This document shows positions 1 to 5,397 of a DNA stretch of 5,397 nucleotides, in pieces (positions within the stretch are counted from its first letter, which is position 1; every line of letters starts with the position of its first letter). The translations under genes and the position numbers were made by a program. The notes beneath the pieces are model-generated. The model saw only the letters and a program-made list of their open reading frames with translations, did no database searches and had not been told where the DNA came from. Source of the DNA: an uncultured Paracoccaceae bacterium (lineage in GTDB: Bacteria; Pseudomonadota; Alphaproteobacteria; Rhodobacterales; Rhodobacteraceae); contig CALEZJ010000303.1 of NCBI GenBank assembly GCA_937927885.1, forward strand, positions 1 to 5,397, in the 5' to 3' direction.

Positions 1-658
1 GGGCCAGGTATTCGGCCCAGAGGCCCGCCAGGAAGGCCGGATTGTAATAGATCGGCTTGGGCGCGCGGTCGAAGCGGGCGATAAGCTGGTCACGATGCGC
101 CTCGGTCCCTTCGATCCAGACCATCAGCAGCGTGTCTTCCAGTTGCGCCAGGACCGGGTCGGCGGGATCGTCGGGGTTAACCACCTCGCAGATCGAGCCG
201 GAACTGTCGCAGATGAAATTGCGGTAGCCATAGATGTCGAGCGCCCGGTCGATGAAGCGCGGCGCATCCAGCATGGCGTCGATTTCTGCGTCGCGGTGTT
301 GGGCCTGGCGGCGGCGGTATTCGTCAAATGGCAGCCCCCCAAGCGCGGGATCGCCGGGTTTGCCGAGCCAGGTGCTGAGCGGAGCGAGATTGTCGAAGGT
401 GATGTTCGAGGCGATGCGCACCGAATCCGACAGCAGCAATTCGCGCAACAGCGGAACTTTCATCGCCTCGCGCTTGAAATTGTCGGCGATGGCCTCGCCC
501 AGATAGCGCGTGCCGATGCGGTAGTCGACCGAGTAGTGAAACCAGCCGCCATCGCGTAGGATCGACGAGATGCGGGTCTTGCCCAGACCGGACATGCCAA
601 AGAGCAGCACGCGCTTCTGCGCGGCCTCGGTCCATTCGGCGGGGGTCTCGTAGATCAT
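1..658 (-). CDS. P-loop NTPase/kinase-like protein of unknown function (3' end cut off by window edge)
   Basis: This is an open minus-strand frame of 219 codons running off the left edge, so the C-terminus is missing. A classical Walker A motif, GMSGLGKT (residues 21-28), follows a hydrophobic beta strand (VLLF, 17-20). It indicates binding of ATP or GTP. The layout, with a P-loop close to the N-terminus and a VDYRIG segment at about 44-49, is reminiscent of small P-loop kinases, but I see no substrate-specific motif. The hydrophobic strand ending in Asp at NFICDSSGS (147-155) is a possible Walker B. There is no signal peptide or membrane segment, so it is probably cytoplasmic. The ATG at 658 is preferred because it sits 20 residues before the P-loop, but its Shine-Dalgarno sequence is poor. 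An in-frame GTG at 673-671 would add five residues. The gene follows the acylase gene in the same direction by 42 bases and is probably co-transcribed with it. I associate similar proteins with Rhodobacterales, where they are annotated only as 'ATPase'. The coding frame is well supported; the function is unknown. Confidence 0.82.
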   Translation of the reverse strand, partial: MIYETPAEWTEAAQKRVLLFGMSGLGKTRISSILRDGGWFHYSVDYRIGTRYLGEAIADNFKREAMKVPLLRELLLSDSVRIASNITFDNLAPLSTWLGKPGDPALGGLPFDEYRRRQAQHRDAEIDAMLDAPRFIDRALDIYGYRNFICDSSGSICEVVNPDDPADPVLAQLEDTLLMVWIEGTEAHRDQLIARFDRAPKPIYYNPAFLAGLWAEYLA

Positions 659-700
659 CGCGTCACTCGTCACCGGCTCAGGCGCCCGACTATGCCTGTC

Positions 701-3202
701 TCACCGCGCAGGTTCAAGCCGGGTGATCCCGACGCCCCCCGCACGCGCCAATTCGGCATCGAGTGTCATCGGAATATACTCGCCGCGTCTCCAAAGGACA
801 CCCAGATCATCATAATGGCGGCTGAGCGGATGGCCCGATTGCCCGGTCGAGATGATGAACACGCTCGCCTCGGGGTCGGCCATGTCATAGACGCCGCGAT
901 AGCCCGCGCCGTGAACGTTCAGGAACGGGTCTGCCGCGCCCTGCGGACCGCCGCGCGTGCGTCCGCGCATCAAGGTATCATCCCCGCCCGACGTGGATTG
1001 GCGGATGTTGACGAAATGGCGCAGGAACGCCACTTCGCCCAGAACCGGGTGGTCATGTGTCGCCTGATGCGCGTCGCCCCAGCGCCAGCTTTCGATGGCA
1101 TTGCCATAGCGCCGCGCAAGGTCGATCAGTGCCGCATCCAGCGCCGTGCGGGCGATGTCGACGCAGCTTTCCACCACCGCCGACTGCACCACGTCGCACC
1201 ACACCTGTGCGCCGTTGGTGTTCGAATAGACCCGCTGGACAAAGGCGGGCTCCAGATGGGTGATCATGTCGCTCAGCGGGCCCAGTTCGTCGCGAATCAG
1301 GCGAAACTGCAATTCGCGCATCCAGGCGGCATAGATCAGCGGTTCGGGCAGATGCTCGGACATCTCGCCATTCCAGTCTGCCAGCAGTTGCAGCGCCTGC
1401 TGGCGCTGGGCCTCGGGCGTGCCGGGGGCGGCGGCCTCGCCCTGGAACCACAATTCGGCCCCTACCAGCGGGAGCAGGGTGCGCGCGGCCTGGCTGACGG
1501 TGTCGAGTTGGGCCTCGATGAAGCTTTCGCGCGTGTGGACCGAACGCTGGCGCATCAGTCGCACCCAGCGCTGGATGCGCATGGTGTCGCCCCAGTCAAA
1601 GCTGACATGCAGCGGAAAGGGACGGTCCAGCGGTTTGTTGTTGGTATTGCCCAGAAGCCCGGTCGCGGGGTCGAAAAACCGGGGGTTGCTTTCATAAGGC
1701 AGGATCCCCAGCCAGCGGGCCCGCGGATCGGCGCCGGGTGCGGGCATCATGCCCAGGGTCGGGTGCGCCGGATCGCGCCGCGGCATGCGGCCGATCAGTT
1801 GCATGGCAATGTGCCCGCGGTCGATCACGGTCAGGTTCTGCGCCGGCGCGACATAAAGCTCGCCCGCCGCCAGCGCGGCCTCGACCGTGGGCGCGCGCAT
1901 GATGGCCAGCGCCGCGCTCATCGATGTATCGTCGCGCGCCAGTGCGGTCCAGCCCAGGGCCGCGACGTGGTTCGGCGGGGTGACCGCGGCCAGCGAGAAA
2001 TGGCTACCGGGCAGCACCGGTCCGTTTTCCGACCAGCGCAGGGTAATGGTGACGGGATCGGCGTCAGCCACCTGAATGATTGAACGACGGGTCTCGAAGG
2101 TCGCCCAGCCGGTCGGAGTGCGATACCTCAGCGGGTCTGCGGGATCGAGTTCTTCAAGGAACAGGTCCTGATCGTCGAGATAGGACGAGGTCAGCGCCCA
2201 GCCCAACCGCTCCGATCGCCCGACCAGCACTGCAGGAACGCCCGGAATCGTGCCGCCTGTCACCGGTCCCGAGGCCAGATCAAGCCGCGCCAGATACCAG
2301 ATCGCGGGCGCCGTGAAGCCCAGATGCGGGTCGTTTGCCAGAAGCGTCCCGCCATTGGCCGACCGCAGCACCCCCGCAGCCCAGGCATTCGACGCCCCGG
2401 CCAGTTCGAAACTGCGAAACGGGGTCAGCGCCTCACCGGGGTTTTCCCCCGGCAGGCTGGGCGCCATGGCCAGTTGCGTGTCTGTCAGGGTGGGAAACAG
2501 GCTGGCGAAATCGGGCAGCGCGGCAAGGCCCGAACTGTCATCCTCGCCCATCAGATCGCGCGTGCGCTCGGCCCCGATCAGCACCGAAAGCCGCGCGCGC
2601 TGGACCTCGGCCTCCAGATGACCCGACAGTTGCACTGCCATCAGCTTGATGATGGCGATGGAATCGGCGGGCTGCCAAAGCCCCACCTCGCCGGGGAACA
2701 GGAAGTATTCCGGCGCGCCGCGCCCCATGGCGCGTTCGTTCACCAGCGTGATCCAGGCGTTTACCCCGCGCGCATAGGCGTCTAGGGCGACCAGCGTGTC
2801 ATTGTCCTGCGCTGCCACCGAATCCTGCGCCGCCTGATAGAGGTCGAGACGGCGGAGCAATTCATCTGTCCGCAAGGTGCGCTCGCCGAAGATCTCGCTC
2901 AAACGCCCCTGAACGGTGCGCCTGAGCAGTGTCATCTGCCACAACCGGTCCTGCGCATGGGCAAAGCCCAGGCCAAAGAAAACATCGGCGTCCGAGCCTG
3001 TGGTATCAGGCGCGAAGATATGGGGGACAGCCCAGGTGTTGCGCGCGATCTCGACGGTCCCGGACACGCCGCGCACCCGCCAGGTGGTGTCGTAATCCGG
3101 CACCGACCGCGACAGGAAGTAATAGACCCCCAGCGTGACAATGACCCCGATCACCACCAGCGCGGTGGCGATCCGCAAAAGCCATCGAAAGAGCGTGAGC
3201 AT
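701..3202 (-). CDS. Penicillin acylase family (peptidase S45) Ntn-hydrolase, membrane-anchored
   Basis: The product is 833 residues, typical for this family of self-processing amide hydrolases, which includes penicillin G acylase, cephalosporin/glutaryl acylases and acyl-homoserine-lactone acylases. Residues about 7-30 form one hydrophobic helix preceded by Arg and with no clear cleavage site, suggesting a signal anchor and a periplasmic enzyme. The alpha-chain signature FAHAQDRLWQM is at 80-90. The autoproteolysis site is GASNAW; Ser271 would become the N-terminal nucleophile of the beta chain. LLANDPHLGF (287-296) follows. GNTNNKP (518-524), about 250 residues after the Ser, matches the oxyanion-hole Asn region of penicillin G acylase. 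GQSGHPLSRHYDD (787-799) is the conserved C-terminal block. The protein has only two cysteines, 669 and 680. The ATG at 3202 is chosen because it has a GAGG ribosome site 6 bases upstream and begins the anchor directly. A start at 3334 would add 44 atypical residues with four cysteines and overlap the divergent gene. The family is clear, but the substrate (beta-lactam, N-acyl homoserine lactone or another amide) cannot be told from sequence. Confidence 0.95.
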   Translation of the reverse strand: MLTLFRWLLRIATALVVIGVIVTLGVYYFLSRSVPDYDTTWRVRGVSGTVEIARNTWAVPHIFAPDTTGSDADVFFGLGFAHAQDRLWQMTLLRRTVQGRLSEIFGERTLRTDELLRRLDLYQAAQDSVAAQDNDTLVALDAYARGVNAWITLVNERAMGRGAPEYFLFPGEVGLWQPADSIAIIKLMAVQLSGHLEAEVQRARLSVLIGAERTRDLMGEDDSSGLAALPDFASLFPTLTDTQLAMAPSLPGENPGEALTPFRSFELAGASNAWAAGVLRSANGGTLLANDPHLGFTAPAIWYLARLDLASGPVTGGTIPGVPAVLVGRSERLGWALTSSYLDDQDLFLEELDPADPLRYRTPTGWATFETRRSIIQVADADPVTITLRWSENGPVLPGSHFSLAAVTPPNHVAALGWTALARDDTSMSAALAIMRAPTVEAALAAGELYVAPAQNLTVIDRGHIAMQLIGRMPRRDPAHPTLGMMPAPGADPRARWLGILPYESNPRFFDPATGLLGNTNNKPLDRPFPLHVSFDWGDTMRIQRWVRLMRQRSVHTRESFIEAQLDTVSQAARTLLPLVGAELWFQGEAAAPGTPEAQRQQALQLLADWNGEMSEHLPEPLIYAAWMRELQFRLIRDELGPLSDMITHLEPAFVQRVYSNTNGAQVWCDVVQSAVVESCVDIARTALDAALIDLARRYGNAIESWRWGDAHQATHDHPVLGEVAFLRHFVNIRQSTSGGDDTLMRGRTRGGPQGAADPFLNVHGAGYRGVYDMADPEASVFIISTGQSGHPLSRHYDDLGVLWRRGEYIPMTLDAELARAGGVGITRLEPAR

Positions 3203-3208
3203 GGCGGG

Positions 3209-3213
3209 CCTCG
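3209..3213 (-). promoter_or_regulatory. Ribosome binding site of the acylase gene
   Basis: CGAGG on the minus strand lies 6 bases before the ATG at 3202. It decides the start: the ATG 44 codons further upstream would put coding sequence through this site and into the neighbouring divergent gene. Confidence 0.6.
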
Positions 3214-3218
3214 TCGTG

Positions 3219-3247
3219 TTGACCTCGGAACCTGCTTCGTCTCCTAT
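3219..3247 (+). promoter_or_regulatory. Possible sigma-70-type promoter for the dehydrogenase-deaminase unit
   Basis: TTGACC (3219-3224) matches five of six bases of the -35 consensus. It is followed, after a 17-base spacer, by TCCTAT (3242-3247), a weak -10 element with three of six matches including the final A and T. Transcription would begin near 3254, giving a leader of about 65 bases. The spacing and the -35 are good and the -10 is poor, so this is tentative. Confidence 0.3.
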
Positions 3248-3257
3248 GGCGCCCAGC

Positions 3258-3277
3258 GCGCAAGCGCAATTCAATTG
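3258..3277. promoter_or_regulatory. Candidate operator: tandem hexamer followed by an 11-base palindrome
   Basis: GCGCAA occurs twice in tandem (3258-3263 and 3264-3269). It runs into CAATTCAATTG (3267-3277), a perfect 5-base inverted repeat around one central C. The site is in the middle of the divergent intergenic region and would lie just downstream of the proposed rightward promoter, a position suited to repression. No matching regulator is known from the window, and an 11-base palindrome can arise by chance, so function is inference. Confidence 0.3.
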
Positions 3278-3303
3278 GCAAAGACCGCGCGCTGGCGGGT
3301 GGC

Positions 3304-3312
3304 AGGAAAGGG
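3304..3312 (+). promoter_or_regulatory. Ribosome binding site of the dehydrogenase gene
   Basis: The purine-rich stretch AGGAAAGGG ends 6 bases before the ATG at 3319. Another G-rich run, GGGG, abuts the start codon itself. It supports this ATG, which also places the GxGxxG motif at the usual distance from the N-terminus. Confidence 0.55.
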
Positions 3313-3318
3313 CAGGGG

Positions 3319-4191
3319 ATGGCGAAGGTCGCATTTCTGGGGCTTGGGGTGATGGGGTATCCGATGGCCGGGCATCTGGCCGCCAAGGGTCATGAGGTCA
3401 CGGTCTATAACCGCAGCCCGGCCAAGGCCGAGGCCTGGGTTGCCCAGCATGGCGGACGCAGCGCGCCAACCCCGCGCGAGGCGGCGCTGGGGCAGGACTT
3501 TGTCATGGCCTGTGTCGGCAATGACGACGATCTGCGCGGGGTCTGCCTGGGCCCCGACGGCGCCTTTGCCGGCATGGACCCGGGAGCGGTATTCGTGGAC
3601 CACACCACGGTTTCGGCACAAATCACGCGCGAGTTGCACGGGATCGGCGGGGCCAAGGGCGTGGGCTTTGTCGACGCGCCGGTGTCAGGCGGGCAGGCGG
3701 GGGCGGTGAACGGCGTCCTTTCCATCATGTGCGGCGGGGCCGAAGGAGACTATGCCGCCGCCGAGCCGGTGATGCAGGCCTATGGGCGCACGGTGAAACG
3801 GCTGGGCGGAACAGGCTCGGGCCAGATTGCCAAGATGATGAACCAGATCTGCATCGCGGGTCTGGTGCAAGGTCTGGCCGAGGCGCTGCGATTTGGCGAA
3901 AAGGCCGGGATGGACGGCAAGGCGGTGATCGAGGTGATCCAGGGTGGCGCTGCGGGCTCGTGGCAGATGGCCAACCGTCATGCGACCATGCTCGACAGCA
4001 AGTTCGACTATGGGTTCGCGGTCGACTGGATGCGCAAGGATCTGGGCATCTGTTTGGCCACCGCGAACGAGATTGGCGCACCCTTGCCGGTGACGGCGCT
4101 GATCGACCAGTTTTACAAGGATATTCAGGCGATGGGCGGCGGGCGCTGGGATACCTCCAGCCTGATCGAGCGGTTGCGGAGGCTGTCATGA
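3319..4191 (+). CDS. NAD(P)-dependent beta-hydroxyacid dehydrogenase (3-hydroxyisobutyrate dehydrogenase / glyoxylate reductase family)
   Basis: The product is 290 residues, the usual length for this cytoplasmic oxidoreductase family. The N-terminal Rossmann domain opens with the dinucleotide-binding motif GLGVMG (8-13). The second strand ends in YNRS (30-33), with Asn-Arg where NAD-preferring members usually carry an acidic residue, which points to NADP. The substrate-binding block [11 protein letters not shown] is at 119-129. The all-helical C-terminal domain has [11 protein letters not shown] (166-176), with Lys172 as the expected catalytic lysine and Asn175 beside it, and the conserved KDLG (240-243). 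The C-terminus DTSSLIERL resembles glyoxylate/succinic-semialdehyde reductases. Family members act on 3-hydroxyisobutyrate, tartronate semialdehyde, glyoxylate, succinate semialdehyde or related acids, and the exact substrate is not readable here. The stop codon overlaps the adenine deaminase start (ATGA), implying co-transcription and coupled translation. I give no symbol because mmsB, garR and glxR are all possible. Confidence 0.93.
   Translation: MAKVAFLGLGVMGYPMAGHLAAKGHEVTVYNRSPAKAEAWVAQHGGRSAPTPREAALGQDFVMACVGNDDDLRGVCLGPDGAFAGMDPGAVFVDHTTVSAQITRELHGIGGAKGVGFVDAPVSGGQAGAVNGVLSIMCGGAEGDYAAAEPVMQAYGRTVKRLGGTGSGQIAKMMNQICIAGLVQGLAEALRFGEKAGMDGKAVIEVIQGGAAGSWQMANRHATMLDSKFDYGFAVDWMRKDLGICLATANEIGAPLPVTALIDQFYKDIQAMGGGRWDTSSLIERLRRLS
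4178..4182 (+). promoter_or_regulatory. Strong ribosome binding site of adenine deaminase inside the preceding gene
   Basis: GGAGG lies within the last codons of the dehydrogenase gene, 5 bases before the ATG at 4188. It fixes the deaminase start and, with the ATGA overlap, indicates reinitiation or coupled translation of the two genes. Confidence 0.75.
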
Positions 4192-5397
4192 GACTCGAGG
4201 CCCGCATCGCGCAGGGGCGCGGCGACCAGAAGGCCGATCTGGTGCTGAAGGGCGGTGAAGTCTGGGACATGGTAACCGGCGCGCGGATCGCGGGCGACGT
4301 GGCCATTTGCGGCGGGACCATCGTGGGGATCGGAGCAGACTACCACGGCGCGCGGGAAATCGATGTCAGCGGCACGGTGCTGGTGCCTGGCTTCATCGAC
4401 ACGCATCTGCACATCGAATCCTCGTGCATCACGCCCTATGAATTCGACCGCTGCGTGCTGCCGCGCGGGGTGACGACGGCGATCTGCGACCCGCATGAGA
4501 TTGCCAATGTCTGCGGGCTGGAAGGGATCGGCTATTTCCTGGATGCCTCGGCGCGGACGCTGATGGACATAAGGGTGCAGCTGTCCAGCTGCGTGCCCTC
4601 GACCCATATGGAGACCACCGGCGCGCGGCTTGAGGCGGCGGACCTGATTCCGCTGATGGATCATCCGCGGGTGATCGGTCTGGCCGAGTTCATGAATTAT
4701 CCGGGCGTGCTGATGAAGGACCCGGGCTGCATGGCCAAGCTTGAAGCATGGGCCGGCCGGCATATCGACGGGCATGCGCCCCTGCTGCGGGGCCACGACC
4801 TGAACGGCTATCTGGCCGCCGGCATCCGCACCGAGCACGAGGCGACGACGGCGGAAGAGGGGCTGGAAAAGCTGCGCAAGGGGATGCGCGTCCTGATCCG
4901 CGAAGGGTCGGTTTCGAAAGACCTGCATGCGCTGGCGCCGCTGCTGACGGAACGGCATTCGCCCTATCTTTGCCTGTGCACCGATGACCGCAACCCGCTG
5001 GACATCGCCGAGCATGGCCATCTGGACTGGATCATCCGCACCGCGATTGCCCTTGGCGCCCCGCCGCTTGCGGTTTACCGCGCGGCCAGCCTTTCGGCGG
5101 CCGAGGCCTTTGGCCTGAAGGACCGCGGGCTGATCGCGCCGGGCCGGCGGGCGGATATCGCGGTGATCGACGGGCTGGAAGGCTGCCATGTCGCGCAGGT
5201 CTTTGCCGGCGGTGTCGCGGTGACCGATGCGGCCTTTGCGGCGCGGCAGACCATTCCGCCGGTGGCGCGGCATTCGGTGAAGGCGCGGCCGGTGACGGCG
5301 GCCAGCTTCCGCACCGGGGGAAACCGGGTGGAAACGCCGGTGATCGGCATTCTGCCGGGCAAGATCATCACCGAACACCTGACCTATGACATCGCGC
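4188..5397 (+). CDS. ade: Adenine deaminase (3' end cut off by window edge)
   Basis: This is an open frame of 403 codons running off the right edge; the family is usually about 560-600 residues, so roughly the last third is missing. The enzyme hydrolyses adenine to hypoxanthine and ammonia (EC 3.5.4.2) in the cytoplasm. It is an amidohydrolase with a metal-dependent TIM barrel flanked by a beta-sandwich domain. The first metal ligands are in DTHLHIESS (71-79; His73, His75). CDPHEIANV (100-108), GLAEFMN (164-170; Glu167), DGHAP (194-198; His196) and the catalytic-Asp region CTDDR (264-268) follow in the order and spacing of adenine deaminases. The segment around 232-245, containing LIREGS, is another strong family block. 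All visible active-site residues are intact. Translation starts at an ATG overlapping the dehydrogenase stop, with GGAGG 5 bases upstream. Dihydroorotase and N-acetylglucosamine-6-phosphate deacetylase are excluded by the HIESS and CDPHE blocks. Some relatives act on N6-methyladenine or other purines, so adenine is the most likely but not the only possible substrate. Confidence 0.96.
   Translation, partial: MRLEARIAQGRGDQKADLVLKGGEVWDMVTGARIAGDVAICGGTIVGIGADYHGAREIDVSGTVLVPGFIDTHLHIESSCITPYEFDRCVLPRGVTTAICDPHEIANVCGLEGIGYFLDASARTLMDIRVQLSSCVPSTHMETTGARLEAADLIPLMDHPRVIGLAEFMNYPGVLMKDPGCMAKLEAWAGRHIDGHAPLLRGHDLNGYLAAGIRTEHEATTAEEGLEKLRKGMRVLIREGSVSKDLHALAPLLTERHSPYLCLCTDDRNPLDIAEHGHLDWIIRTAIALGAPPLAVYRAASLSAAEAFGLKDRGLIAPGRRADIAVIDGLEGCHVAQVFAGGVAVTDAAFAARQTIPPVARHSVKARPVTAASFRTGGNRVETPVIGILPGKIITEHLTYDIA

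Larger units (their letters stand above)
3203..3318. promoter_or_regulatory. Divergent intergenic region with promoters for both transcription units
   Basis: These 116 bases separate the start codons of the acylase gene (leftward) and the dehydrogenase gene (rightward), so both promoters probably lie here or extend into the gene starts. The region contains an A/T-rich island around 3267-3277 in otherwise G/C-rich sequence, plus the ribosome binding sites of both genes at its ends. I see no small gene or structured RNA in it. The assignment as a two-way control region follows from gene arrangement; no regulator gene is present in the window. Confidence 0.6.

Noticed and set aside
659..700. Possible terminator between the acylase and P-loop protein genes
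   Set aside because: No stable G/C stem followed by a T run is visible in these 42 bases on the minus strand; the spacing suggests read-through instead.
692..2083. A 463-codon open frame on the plus strand, antisense to the acylase gene
   Set aside because: It lies entirely within the acylase gene, which has clear family motifs on the other strand. Its translation is rich in Arg, Gly, His and Gln with no recognisable domain, as expected when strong G/C third-position bias removes stop codons from an antisense frame.
3203..3334. A 44-residue N-terminal extension of the acylase starting at the ATG at 3334
   Set aside because: It would overlap the start of the divergent dehydrogenase gene, use up the whole intergenic region including its promoter signals, add four cysteines and place atypical residues ahead of the membrane anchor. 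The ATG at 3202 has its own ribosome binding site.
2957..3352. Small open frames on both strands across the intergenic region (for example plus 2957-3352 and minus 3386-3006)
   Set aside because: They mostly overlap the two flanking real genes out of frame, have no convincing ribosome binding sites and encode Arg/Pro/Gly-rich sequence without domains.
3319..4191. Naming the dehydrogenase mmsB (3-hydroxyisobutyrate dehydrogenase of valine breakdown)
   Set aside because: No other valine-breakdown gene is present, the coupled partner is adenine deaminase, and the cofactor-loop residues Asn-Arg suggest NADP rather than NAD. The family is certain but the specific member is not.
4125..5378. A 417-codon open frame on the minus strand, antisense to adenine deaminase
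   Set aside because: The plus strand here encodes adenine deaminase with every active-site block intact. The antisense product is low-complexity, rich in Arg, His and Gln, and has no family resemblance.

Overview
The window looks like an ordinary chromosomal stretch from a high-GC alphaproteobacterium, most likely a member of the Rhodobacterales (Paracoccus/Rhodobacter/Roseobacter relatives). This rests on strong G/C preference at third codon positions, compact gene packing, the type of penicillin-acylase-like protein present, and a P-loop protein of a kind I associate with that order. No mobile element, rRNA, tRNA, CRISPR array or phage gene was seen. The organism call is inference from composition and gene content.

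The layout is two divergent transcription units around a 116-base intergenic region (3203-3318). To the left, on the minus strand, lies a membrane-anchored penicillin-acylase-family N-terminal-nucleophile hydrolase (3202-701). It is followed after 42 bases by a P-loop NTPase of unknown function (658 down to the window edge, 3' end missing). To the right, on the plus strand, lies a beta-hydroxyacid dehydrogenase (3319-4191). Its stop codon overlaps the start codon of an adenine deaminase gene by 4 bases (4188 to the window edge, 3' end missing).

On the right, adenine deaminase makes hypoxanthine and ammonia from adenine, which feeds purine salvage or breakdown. The dehydrogenase belongs to the family that reduces glyoxylate, tartronate semialdehyde or succinate semialdehyde, or oxidises 3-hydroxyisobutyrate. 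Full purine breakdown through allantoin ends in glyoxylate, so a glyoxylate or tartronate-semialdehyde reductase translationally coupled to adenine deaminase would make metabolic sense, but this is a hypothesis. On the left, the acylase should be tethered to the periplasmic face of the inner membrane. Its natural substrate cannot be read from the sequence, and no functional link to the P-loop protein is evident beyond the shared direction and short spacing.

The divergent intergenic region carries a small A/T-rich palindrome and a tandem hexamer, plausible operator material. The other long open frames antisense to the acylase and to the deaminase are composition-driven shadows and were not annotated. 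I found no clear sign of an undescribed system. The points most worth checking are the coupled dehydrogenase-deaminase pair, the operator candidate, and the uncharacterised P-loop protein.
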